A stretch of 10,592 nucleotides of DNA from Rhodanobacteraceae bacterium UBA703 (lineage in GTDB: Bacteria > Pseudomonadota > Gammaproteobacteria > Xanthomonadales > Rhodanobacteraceae), in NCBI GenBank assembly GCA_002297645.1, contig DBMH01000205.1, positions 1-10,592 of the forward strand, in the 5' to 3' direction. Each line of letters starts with the position of its first letter. Within the stretch, counting starts at the first letter, position 1. Shown piece after piece: positions 1 through 6,268 of this stretch. The notes beneath the pieces are model-generated. The model saw nothing but the letters and a program-made list of their open reading frames with translations. It had not been told where the DNA came from and made no database searches. The position numbers were made by a program, and so were the translations under genes.

Positions 1-301
1 TGTCGGCCCGGACCTGCTCCAGGCGCAGGCGCAGCGCCGTGTCCTCCAGCTTGGCCAGGCGCTGGCCCTTGCGCAGCCGCGTGCCCACCTCCGCGACGTC
101 GACGACGCGTCCCGGGACCACGCTGGCGACGCGCGCATCGTCGCGGCTGACCACGGTGCCGGGCACCCAGCGCGTCGATCCGAGTCGCGCGTCGACCGCC
201 GTGGCCACTTCCACGTCGGCGGGCCGGGGCGGTTCCGCCTGCGATCGACCGGACGACAGGATCGCGGCGGATGCCAGCAAGGCGGCGAAATGCAGTTTCA
301 T
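1..301 (-). CDS. RND efflux periplasmic adaptor (membrane fusion protein), N-terminal 100 residues, runs off the window
   Basis: This is the first 100 codons of a membrane fusion protein, the periplasmic adaptor that links an inner-membrane RND pump to an outer-membrane channel. It begins with a signal peptide: Lys2, a hydrophobic core at about residues 5-16, and a likely signal-peptidase I site after Ala22. There is no lipobox Cys, so it is probably not lipidated. Residues 50-87 look like the first half of the biotinyl-lipoyl-like barrel-sandwich (VVSRDDARVAS, PGRVVDVAEVGTRLRKGQRLAKLED in two stretches), and residues 88-100 begin the alpha-helical hairpin. The ATG at 301 is preceded by GGAGAGGAG at 310-318, 8 nt away. 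It starts 21 bp after the permease stop, so the two are probably one transcript. The order permease-then-adaptor is the reverse of acrAB. The rest of the gene, and possibly a TolC-like gene, lies beyond base 1. Family is clear; substrate unknown. Confidence 0.85.
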   Translation of the reverse strand, partial: MKLHFAALLASAAILSSGRSQAEPPRPADVEVATAVDARLGSTRWVPGTVVSRDDARVASVVPGRVVDVAEVGTRLRKGQRLAKLEDTALRLRLEQVRAD

Positions 302-322
302 GGGACGGACTCCTCTCCGGAT

Positions 323-3300
323 TCAGGCGGCGTGCGCCGGTTCGACGGCGACGCGGGGAACTGCCGGGCTTGCTGCCCGCCGCGAGGCGAACAGGCGCAG
401 CAGGCTCGGCAGCAACAGCAGCGAGAACACCAGGCTGATGACGACGCCGCCCACGGTGACCGCCGCCAGGCCGCGGTAGATCACGCTGCCGGGTCCCGGG
501 TTCACCGCCATCGGCAGCGCGCCCAGGGCGCCGGTCAGCGTCGAGGCGAGAATCGCCCTCATCCGCTGGTTGAGGCCCATGCGGATCGCCGTATCGAGCG
601 AATGCCCTTCGAGCTGGGCTTCCCGGGTCAGGTCGACGAGCAGGATCGAATGGTTGACGACGACGCCGATCATCATGATGAATCCGATCATCGACAGCAG
701 GTCGAGCGGCTGGAAGGCGAAGGCGCCGAGGAGGCGCAATCCCACCACGCCGCCGATCAACGCGAGGGGAACCGTCAGCAGGACCACGACGGCGTCGCGC
801 AGCGAACGGAACAGCGCGACCATGATGGCGAACAGCACGACCAGGGCCAGGGCGAAGTTGCCCGCCATCGTCGCGACGACCTCGCCCAGCCGGTCCGCGC
901 TGCCCGCCAGCCGGACGGTGGAACCTTCGGGCAGCGACGCCCGCATCTGCGGCACGATCTGCGTATCCAGCGTGGCGAGGGCCTCCTCGAGCGAGAGGGT
1001 CGACGGCGGATCGAACAACAGCGTCACCGTGCGGCGCTTGTCGATGCGGCGGATCTCGGCCGGTGCGACCACGGTATCGAGGGTGACCAGTTCGCCGAGC
1101 GCCACGACGTCGCCACCCGGCGTCGCCACCGGCACGCCGGCCAGTGCCTCCGGCGTGGTGATGCCGGGCGCGTTGAGGATGATGGGCACGCGCGTGTTCC
1201 CGTCGAAATGCTCGCCGAGCCAGGCGCCGCTGCCGAAGGTGCGCACCAGCGTCCCGATCGCCGGACGGTCCCAGCCGACTTCCGCGATGCGCCGGTCGTC
1301 CGGCTTCGCGCGCAGTTCGAGCAGGCTCGCGTCCGCGCGCGGCAAGGTCTGCACGATGGCGCCCTGGAATGTCGATTCCAGCTGCCGACGCCCGTATTCG
1401 GCGGCACGCACCAGCGCCTCGCCGTCCTCGCTCTGCAGATGGATCGCCACCGAACGCGCACTGCCACCGCCGAGGCCGCCGAACAGGTCGCCCTCGCGCA
1501 CGAAGGCACGCGTATCGGGAAAGCCGGGCACGATCTCGTCGCGCACCAGCCTCTCGAGCGCCGGCATGTCGTCCGGATCGATCACGCGCGCGGCCAGCGC
1601 GCCGCCGCCGGGCCACAGCTGCAGGTACCAGTTGCTGAGCCGCGGGGACTTCTCGCCGCTCATGTACGGGCGCATGCGTTCGAGCAGCGTCTGGCCGATC
1701 TCGCGATTCACCTTTTCCGGGCTCATTCCCGGCGGAAACTGGAAGATCGCGTCGATCGCCGCGCGCTTGACCGGCGGCAGGTAGTCGAGTCGCGGAAGGA
1801 ACAGCCAGCACAGCGCCAGCGGTGCGACGAGCAGCGCGAGAACCCAGCCGACCTGGCGCCGCCGCGTCGCCGTCAGCGCCATGATGCGCTCGGTCAACGC
1901 GGGCCAGCCGGCGCCGTAGCCCGACGACGACGCCTTCGGTCGGAGCCAGCGCCCCGCCAGGGCGGGCAGCACGGTGACGGCGACCAGCAGCGACACGCCG
2001 ACCGCGATGGAAATCGTCAATGCGAGATCGGCGAACAGTTGCCCTTCGATGTCCTCGAGGAACATCACCGGCAGGAACACGGCGACGGTCGTCACGGTCG
2101 AGGCGAACAGCGCCGGCAACACCTGGCGCGTCCCCAGCAGGGCCGCCTGCGCGGGGGCGACGCCGGATTCACGCAGCCGGATCACGTTCCCCGACACCAC
2201 GATCGCGCACTCGACCACCATGCCGACGGCGAACGCCAGCCCGGCGAGCGAAATGACGTTGAGCGACCGGCCGGCGGCCGCGAGAACGACGAACGTCGCC
2301 AGGACGCAGACCGGAATCGCCAGGGCGATCAGCAGCGTCGCGCGGCCGTCGCGCATGAACCACCAAACGCACAGCAAGGCGAGCAGGGCTCCGACGACGA
2401 GGCTCTCGCTCAGCAGGGCGATCGCGCGGCGGATGAACAGGCCCGAGTCGTGCGACTGCTCGATGCCGAGCCCGCGTGCGGCCAGCGGCCCCTCGCGCAG
2501 TTCGGCGACGACGCGCTTCACCTCGTCCAGGGTCTCCAGCACGTTGGCGCCGTCCTGGCGCATGACCTGCACACCGATGGCCGGGTTGCCGTTCTGGTAC
2601 TGGAAGAAACGCGTCGGTGGCGAGCCCACCCTGATCGTCGCCACGTCGCCGAGGCGCACCGGCCGGCCGTCGCGCCAAGCCAGCACGAACCGCCCGAGTT
2701 CGTCGGGCGAATAGCGCCCGGCGAAACGCAGCGTGTACTCGCGCCGGCCGACCTCGATCTCGCCGCCGGACACATCGTTCGCCGTCGCCGCCCGTCCGGC
2801 GATGTCCGTGATCGGGATGCCCAGCGACGCCGCGCGCACCGGGTCGACCTCGATGCGCAGCTGCTCCGGCTCGCCCGCATTGACGTTGACGCCCGCCACG
2901 CCGGGAATCGCCTCGAGACGGGGACGCACGACGTCCTCGACGAAGCGGCGATGCTCGAACGGCGTGCCGGACGTCCCCGGCAGCAGCTGCACGAAGAACC
3001 AGGACAGCACCTGGTTCTGGTCGAAGCCGAGCTGCACCAGCGGCCGGTCGGCATCGCGAGGCATCGGCGGCAGGCGATTGAGCCGCCCGATCACGTCGAC
3101 CAGCGCGGCCTGCATGTCGGTCCCGATCGCGTAGGTCAGGTTGACCGTGGCGCGGCCCGTGGCTGCGGTGCCCGCCATCTCCTCGACCCCGGCGGCTCCC
3201 TGCAGGACCCGCTCCAGCGGCTCCAGCAGTTCCGACTGGATTTCCTCCGGAGACGCGGCACGCCAGTTCGTCGAGACGGTGATCTGGGGGCGCTCGATGT

Positions 3301-3415
3301 CGGGAAACAGCTGCAACGGCAGCTTCTTCAGACTGACGGCGCCGAACAGGCAGACCAGCAGCACGGCGACCGTCGCCGCCACGGGGTTGCGCAAGGAGGA
3401 TTCGACCAGGCTCAT
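323..3415 (-). CDS. RND-family efflux permease, HAE1/AcrB-like (1030 aa)
   Basis: This is an inner-membrane RND exporter, expected to be a proton-driven homotrimer working with the adaptor encoded just downstream. Its 1030 residues match the family's usual length. The layout is the RND duplication: TM1 at about 11-29 followed by the LPLQLFPDIERPQITV porter motif; TM2-TM6 at about 330-485; a link to TM7 near 523-540; a second porter region at about 550-845; and TM8-TM12 at about 850-1008. The start ATG at 3415 gives a normal RND N terminus (MSLVESSLRNPVAATV); the open frame continues upstream but without RND-like sequence. GGAGACGGAG lies just upstream. TM4 reads GMVVECAIVV, so the AcrB Asp407/Asp408 positions align with Glu402/Cys403. 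TM10 reads GVVVNHSILLVD, with Asn921 where AcrB has Lys940. Arg953 appears to match AcrB Arg971. The TM10 Asn form is common in AcrB relatives, but Glu-Cys in TM4 is not a form I recognise. Substrate cannot be told from sequence. Confidence 0.92.
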   Translation of the reverse strand: MSLVESSLRNPVAATVAVLLVCLFGAVSLKKLPLQLFPDIERPQITVSTNWRAASPEEIQSELLEPLERVLQGAAGVEEMAGTAATGRATVNLTYAIGTDMQAALVDVIGRLNRLPPMPRDADRPLVQLGFDQNQVLSWFFVQLLPGTSGTPFEHRRFVEDVVRPRLEAIPGVAGVNVNAGEPEQLRIEVDPVRAASLGIPITDIAGRAATANDVSGGEIEVGRREYTLRFAGRYSPDELGRFVLAWRDGRPVRLGDVATIRVGSPPTRFFQYQNGNPAIGVQVMRQDGANVLETLDEVKRVVAELREGPLAARGLGIEQSHDSGLFIRRAIALLSESLVVGALLALLCVWWFMRDGRATLLIALAIPVCVLATFVVLAAAGRSLNVISLAGLAFAVGMVVECAIVVSGNVIRLRESGVAPAQAALLGTRQVLPALFASTVTTVAVFLPVMFLEDIEGQLFADLALTISIAVGVSLLVAVTVLPALAGRWLRPKASSSGYGAGWPALTERIMALTATRRRQVGWVLALLVAPLALCWLFLPRLDYLPPVKRAAIDAIFQFPPGMSPEKVNREIGQTLLERMRPYMSGEKSPRLSNWYLQLWPGGGALAARVIDPDDMPALERLVRDEIVPGFPDTRAFVREGDLFGGLGGGSARSVAIHLQSEDGEALVRAAEYGRRQLESTFQGAIVQTLPRADASLLELRAKPDDRRIAEVGWDRPAIGTLVRTFGSGAWLGEHFDGNTRVPIILNAPGITTPEALAGVPVATPGGDVVALGELVTLDTVVAPAEIRRIDKRRTVTLLFDPPSTLSLEEALATLDTQIVPQMRASLPEGSTVRLAGSADRLGEVVATMAGNFALALVVLFAIMVALFRSLRDAVVVLLTVPLALIGGVVGLRLLGAFAFQPLDLLSMIGFIMMIGVVVNHSILLVDLTREAQLEGHSLDTAIRMGLNQRMRAILASTLTGALGALPMAVNPGPGSVIYRGLAAVTVGGVVISLVFSLLLLPSLLRLFASRRAASPAVPRVAVEPAHAA

Positions 3416-3513
3416 CCGCTCCGTCTCCGATGCGCGGGATCGCCGCGCCGGTGCAGGTCGGATGCATGTCGCCGGGCGGAGTTTCCGGCAATGCGGCGGA
3501 CGGACGTCGTGGC

Positions 3514-3534
3514 GCGCCGAAGCGAAGCCGGCGC
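3514..3534 (-). other. GC-rich hairpin just after the response-regulator stop
   Basis: GCGCCG at 3514-3519 and CGGCGC at 3529-3534 form a perfect 6-bp stem around a 9-nt loop. It begins a few bases after the response-regulator stop, inside the 122-bp spacer (3416-3537) before the efflux permease. Read on the minus strand it is not followed by a T-run, so it does not qualify as a standard intrinsic terminator. It could slow transcription or protect an mRNA end, or be a chance product of high GC. The same spacer has a weak promoter-like pair on the minus strand, TTGCCG (3486-3491) and CATGCA (3463-3468) with 17 bp between them. I see no other gene in the spacer. Confidence 0.3.
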
Positions 3535-3537
3535 CGA

Positions 3538-4335
3538 TCAGCAGAGCAACGCCACCTTGTCCTTGTAGCTGCGCGAGAGCTTGAGCGTCTGCCCGCCCTC
3601 GAGAGTCAGGAAGTACTCGCCGTTGACGTGGGGGCGCAGCTCGCGCACGCAGTCGCGATTGACGATCGTGGAGCGATGGATGCGCAGGAAGCGACGGGGA
3701 TCGAGCCGCTGCTCCATCTCGCGCATCGTCGCGCGCAGCACCAGCGTCTCGCCGCCGGCGTGAATGCACAGGTAGTCGCCCGCGGCGTCGATCCAGCGGA
3801 TCTCTCCCGGATCGAGCCGCACCGTGCGATCGCCGTCCCGGATCGCCAGCCGCCCCGCGGACGGAACCGCCTCGAAGCCGCCGAGCGCCTCCTCGAGGCT
3901 CAGGCCGGGGCGTCCCGAGAGTTCGGCGATGAGGCGGAGCAAGCGGTCGCGATGCGCGCCGGCGGTGCGCGAGGCGAGCGCCGCACGCACACGCGCGAGT
4001 GCCTCCGCGAGACGCTCGCAGTCGACAGGCTTCAGCAGGTAGTCGACGGCGCTGGCCGAGAACGCGGCCAGCGCGTGTGCGTCGTAGGCGGTGACGAACA
4101 CGATCAGCGGCATGCGCTCCGGCGGCAGGGCGCGCAGGAGGCCGAAGCCGTCAACTTCGGGCATCTGCACGTCGAGCAGCACGAGATCGGGATTCAACGC
4201 GGAGACCGCGAAGAACGCCTCGCGCCCGTTGCCCGCCTCGCCGACGATCTCGACGTCGGGATGGGCCTCCAGCCGCAGCTCGAGGCCGCGCCGGGCGAGC
4301 GGCTCGTCGTCGACGATCAGCGTGCGAAGGCTCAC
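3538..4335 (-). CDS. LytTR-family response regulator (265 aa)
   Basis: This is a two-component response regulator with an N-terminal receiver and a C-terminal LytTR DNA-binding domain. Receiver residues visible: acidic pair Asp9-Asp10 (LIVDDEPLARRG), phospho-acceptor Asp55 (LVLLDVQMPEVDGF), Thr82 (FVTAYD) and Lys102 (DYLLKPVD). A linker at about 120-160 leads to the LytTR fold at about 161-262 (IRWIDAAGDYLCIHA, FLRIHRSTIVNRDCV, LKLSRSYKDKV). LytTR proteins usually bind direct-repeat DNA sites. The GTG start at 4335 is chosen because the receiver begins at once and a strong GGAGGAG (4341-4347) sits 5 nt upstream. GTGA at 4332-4335 overlaps the kinase stop, implying translational coupling to its cognate kinase. 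The open frame extends further upstream only as an out-of-frame reading of the kinase. The RND efflux genes follow on the same strand, so they are the obvious candidate targets, but that is inferred from context. It is AlgR/BtsR-like in architecture; orthology was not established. Confidence 0.93.
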   Translation of the reverse strand: MSLRTLIVDDEPLARRGLELRLEAHPDVEIVGEAGNGREAFFAVSALNPDLVLLDVQMPEVDGFGLLRALPPERMPLIVFVTAYDAHALAAFSASAVDYLLKPVDCERLAEALARVRAALASRTAGAHRDRLLRLIAELSGRPGLSLEEALGGFEAVPSAGRLAIRDGDRTVRLDPGEIRWIDAAGDYLCIHAGGETLVLRATMREMEQRLDPRRFLRIHRSTIVNRDCVRELRPHVNGEYFLTLEGGQTLKLSRSYKDKVALLC

Positions 4336-5417
4336 GCGCGCTCCTCCGTGGAATCGGCCGGGCGCAGCGGAAGGTCCAGACACACCTCGAATCCGCCCTC
4401 TTCGCGATTGCCGGCACGGACCTGCTGCCGGTCGCCGTAGAGCACGCGCAAGCGCTCGCGGGTGTTGGCGAGCCCGACACCGCCGGCGCCCAGGGCGGAC
4501 GACAGGCCGGGGCCGTCGTCGCGCACGCAGACGACGAGCCGGCTCGCGGTCGTCCGCGCCAGCACTTCGATGCAGCCGCCCTCGGCGCGGCGCTGGATGG
4601 CGTACTTGATGCTGTTCTCGATCAGCGGCTGCAGGATGAGGCTCGGCACGAGTGCGCGGCGCGCGAACTCGTCCGCCTCGATGCGGACCCGCAGCCGTTC
4701 GCCGAAGCGCACCTGCTCGATCCCGAGATAGCGCTCGATCGCGGCGATCTCGTCGCCGAGCGGGACGCATTGCACCGGATCGGAATCCAGCGTGTGGCGC
4801 AGGAACGTCGAGAGCCCGGACACCATGCGGTTCGCCGTCGCGTTCCGGCCGTCGAGGATCAGCGTGGAAATCGCGTTGAGCGTGTTGAAGAGGAAGTGCG
4901 GATTGAGCTGGTAGCGCAGCATCTTCAGCTGCGCCTCGTGGGCCATCGCGCGCGCCTGCAGCACCGCTTCGCGCTCGCGCGCGAGTTGCCGCCCGATGCG
5001 GATTCCGAAGTAGAAGCCGGTCCACGACAGCAGTACGTAGAGGACGGAGCCCAGGTAGCCGATGTAGCCGAGGGCGCTGTCCGGGCGGCATTCCGCGCAG
5101 TAGGCGAACACCACCTCCGCGTACAGTTTCGCGTAGATCGCGACCGCCGCGATCAGCATCGCCAGCGCGGCCGCCACCGTGTGCGGCCAGGGCAGGCGCA
5201 GGGCCGCCCTGTAGCCATAGCGCAGCAGCAGCGTCACGACGAAGCCCGTGCCCGCCGCCGCCGCCGAGACCAGCACGTAGTGCGCGGGCTTGCCATGGAC
5301 GATCGCCGTGAGATAGCTCAGCGCGAAATAGCCCGTCCAGCCGACGCTCTGCAGCAGCCAGAACAGGCGGGAAGAATTCGCCGAGAGGCGTGCCAGCGGG
5401 GCGGGAACCGGAATCAT
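4332..5417 (-). CDS. LytS/YehU-type membrane sensor histidine kinase (361 aa)
   Basis: This is an integral-membrane histidine kinase of the His_kinase (LytS/YehU/AlgZ-like) class, partner of the LytTR regulator it overlaps. Four hydrophobic segments at about 17-40, 46-66, 78-102 and 116-138 form the membrane input module, followed by a short helical linker (RQLAREREAVLQARAMAHEA). The phospho-acceptor His174 lies in YQLNPHFLFNTLNAIS, the class signature. The ATPase domain shows an N box at 262-272 (LQPLIENSIKY, Asn268), a G1 box at 300-304 (DDGPG) and GVGLANTRERL at 313-323. AlgZ/FimS of Pseudomonas is reported to lack some ATP-binding boxes, whereas these look intact. Cys107 and Cys110 (YCAEC), between TM3 and TM4, could be a small redox- or metal-sensing loop, but this is speculative. 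The ATG at 5417 has no Shine-Dalgarno but sits 7 nt after a TANNNT box, which fits a leaderless message. The signal sensed is unknown. Confidence 0.92.
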   Translation of the reverse strand: MIPVPAPLARLSANSSRLFWLLQSVGWTGYFALSYLTAIVHGKPAHYVLVSAAAAGTGFVVTLLLRYGYRAALRLPWPHTVAAALAMLIAAVAIYAKLYAEVVFAYCAECRPDSALGYIGYLGSVLYVLLSWTGFYFGIRIGRQLAREREAVLQARAMAHEAQLKMLRYQLNPHFLFNTLNAISTLILDGRNATANRMVSGLSTFLRHTLDSDPVQCVPLGDEIAAIERYLGIEQVRFGERLRVRIEADEFARRALVPSLILQPLIENSIKYAIQRRAEGGCIEVLARTTASRLVVCVRDDGPGLSSALGAGGVGLANTRERLRVLYGDRQQVRAGNREEGGFEVCLDLPLRPADSTEERA

Positions 5418-5424
5418 GGGAGCG

Positions 5425-5452
5425 ATGCTAGTGCGGTCCGGCGATCCTGGAA
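5425..5452 (-). promoter_or_regulatory. Candidate promoter for the kinase-regulator operon, possibly leaderless
   Basis: On the minus strand TAGCAT (5425-5430) fits a TANNNT -10 box and ends 7 nt before the kinase ATG, so transcription would begin at or next to the start codon. A weak -35-like TTCCAG (5447-5452) lies 16 bp upstream. The lack of any Shine-Dalgarno before this ATG agrees with a leaderless mRNA. The evidence is pattern only. Confidence 0.35.
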
Positions 5453-5525
5453 GGCGTTTCGGCGCTCCGCAAGCACGCTTCGGCGCATTCCCGGCCGCCG
5501 GCGCGGGGCCGGAAGCGACGACCGA

Positions 5526-5539
5526 CCGATTATCATCGG
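5526..5539. promoter_or_regulatory. Palindrome with overlapping divergent -10-like boxes upstream of pyrE
   Basis: CCGAT (5526-5530), 4-nt centre TATC, and ATCGG (5535-5539) form a perfect 5-bp inverted repeat. On the plus strand TATCAT (5531-5536) is a plausible -10 for pyrE, giving a leader of roughly 25 nt. On the minus strand GATAAT (5529-5534) is -10-like and points toward the kinase. I see no convincing -35 for either. Nearby, CCGGCC (5491-5496) and GGCCGG (5507-5512) could form a GC hairpin with a 10-nt loop. pyrE has no clear Shine-Dalgarno. Confidence 0.35.
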
Positions 5540-5568
5540 CGACTCAGCGAACCACGACCGGTACCTCG

Positions 5569-6210
5569 ATGCACGACTTCCAGCGCCAGTTCCTCGACCT
5601 TTCCCTGCGCCTCGACGTGCTGCGCTTCGGCGAATTCACGTTGAAATCCGGACGCGTGAGCCCGTACTTCTTCAATGCCGGCCTGTTCAATTCGGGCAAG
5701 GCGCTGGCCGAGCTGGGCACGGCGTACGCGGCGACCGCGATGCTCTCCGGTCTCGAATTCGACCTGGTCTTCGGTCCCGCCTACAAGGGAATCGCCCTGG
5801 CGGCGGTGACGGCGGCGGCGCTGGCGGACCAGCACGGACGCGACGTCGCCTTCGCCTACAACCGCAAGGAAGCCAAGGACCACGGCGAAGGCGGCCTGCT
5901 CGTCGGCGCACCGCTCGCGGGCCGCGTGCTGATCGTCGACGACGTCATCACCGCCGGCACCGCGATCCGCGAGTCGCTGGCGCTGATCCGCGCTGCCGGC
6001 GCGACGCCGGCCGGCGTCCTGATCGCGCTCGATCGCGAGGAGCGCGGCCAGGGTGCGCTGTCGGCGACGCAGGAGCTCAGCGCGGAGCACGGCATCCCGA
6101 CGTTCGCGATCGCGCGCCTGACCGACCTGCTCGCCTACGTCGGCGATCGTCCGGAACTCGCCGCCCATCGGCAGAATCTGGCCGACTACCGCCAACGCTA
6201 CGGAGTTTGA
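5569..6210 (+). CDS. pyrE: Orotate phosphoribosyltransferase (213 aa)
   Basis: PyrE converts orotate and PRPP to orotidine 5'-phosphate, the fifth step of de novo pyrimidine synthesis, in the cytoplasm. The 213-residue length equals the E. coli enzyme. Visible hallmarks: LKSGRVSPYFFNAG (26-38), with Lys26 and Phe34/Phe35 at the orotate and PRPP sites; GPAYKGIALA (69-78); the catalytic loop NRKEAKDHGEGG (98-109), with Lys100, Lys103 and His105; and the PRPP loop VLIVDDVITAGTAIRES (120-136). The ATG at 5569 is chosen over the upstream in-frame ATG at 5416 because the protein then begins exactly as family members do and the extra 51 codons cross the promoter region. It is divergent from the kinase across 151 bp and is followed after 58 bp by the DUF4124 gene on the same strand. 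No rph-like leader or pyrimidine attenuator was recognised. Identification is very secure. Confidence 0.98.
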   Translation: MHDFQRQFLDLSLRLDVLRFGEFTLKSGRVSPYFFNAGLFNSGKALAELGTAYAATAMLSGLEFDLVFGPAYKGIALAAVTAAALADQHGRDVAFAYNRKEAKDHGEGGLLVGAPLAGRVLIVDDVITAGTAIRESLALIRAAGATPAGVLIALDREERGQGALSATQELSAEHGIPTFAIARLTDLLAYVGDRPELAAHRQNLADYRQRYGV

Positions 6211-6243
6211 TCGCCCTCGCCACGCAGCAGTTCGCGAACCGCC

Positions 6244-6249
6244 TATACT
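6244..6249 (+). promoter_or_regulatory. -10-like box TATACT before the DUF4124 gene
   Basis: TATACT lies 19 nt upstream of the DUF4124 start codon, in the 58-bp gap after pyrE. No good -35 hexamer is visible 16-18 bp upstream. If real, the leader would be only about a dozen bases and would begin near the Shine-Dalgarno AGGAGG (6256-6261), which is 7 nt from the ATG. The gene may instead be read through from pyrE, because no terminator hairpin is visible in the gap. Confidence 0.4.
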
Positions 6250-6268
6250 CGGGCGAGGAGGGTGCCCA

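Noticed and set aside
3514..3534. The hairpin after the response regulator as an intrinsic terminator.
   Set aside because: No T-run follows on the minus strand and the stem is only 6 bp, so it is listed only as a structure.
290..3568. A 1092-codon open frame on the plus strand opposite the RND permease.
   Set aside because: Its translation is low-complexity Arg/His/Gln/Asp-rich with no domain or membrane pattern. It is what GC-rich third positions of a real antisense gene produce. The permease on the other strand is unmistakable.
3538..5091. A 517-codon minus-strand frame that could be read as a fused regulator with a large N-terminal domain.
   Set aside because: The extra part is an out-of-frame reading of the kinase. 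A strong GGAGGAG and GTG at 4335 set the true regulator start.
5491..5512. CCGGCC/GGCCGG inverted repeat as a pyrE attenuator.
   Set aside because: It lies upstream of the likely pyrE -10 box, so it would not be in the pyrE transcript. It has no T-run, and such GC repeats are common by chance here.
6231..6238. TTCGCGAA palindrome before the DUF4124 gene as an operator.
   Set aside because: A single 8-bp GC-centred palindrome is weak evidence in this composition; no second copy was noticed nearby.
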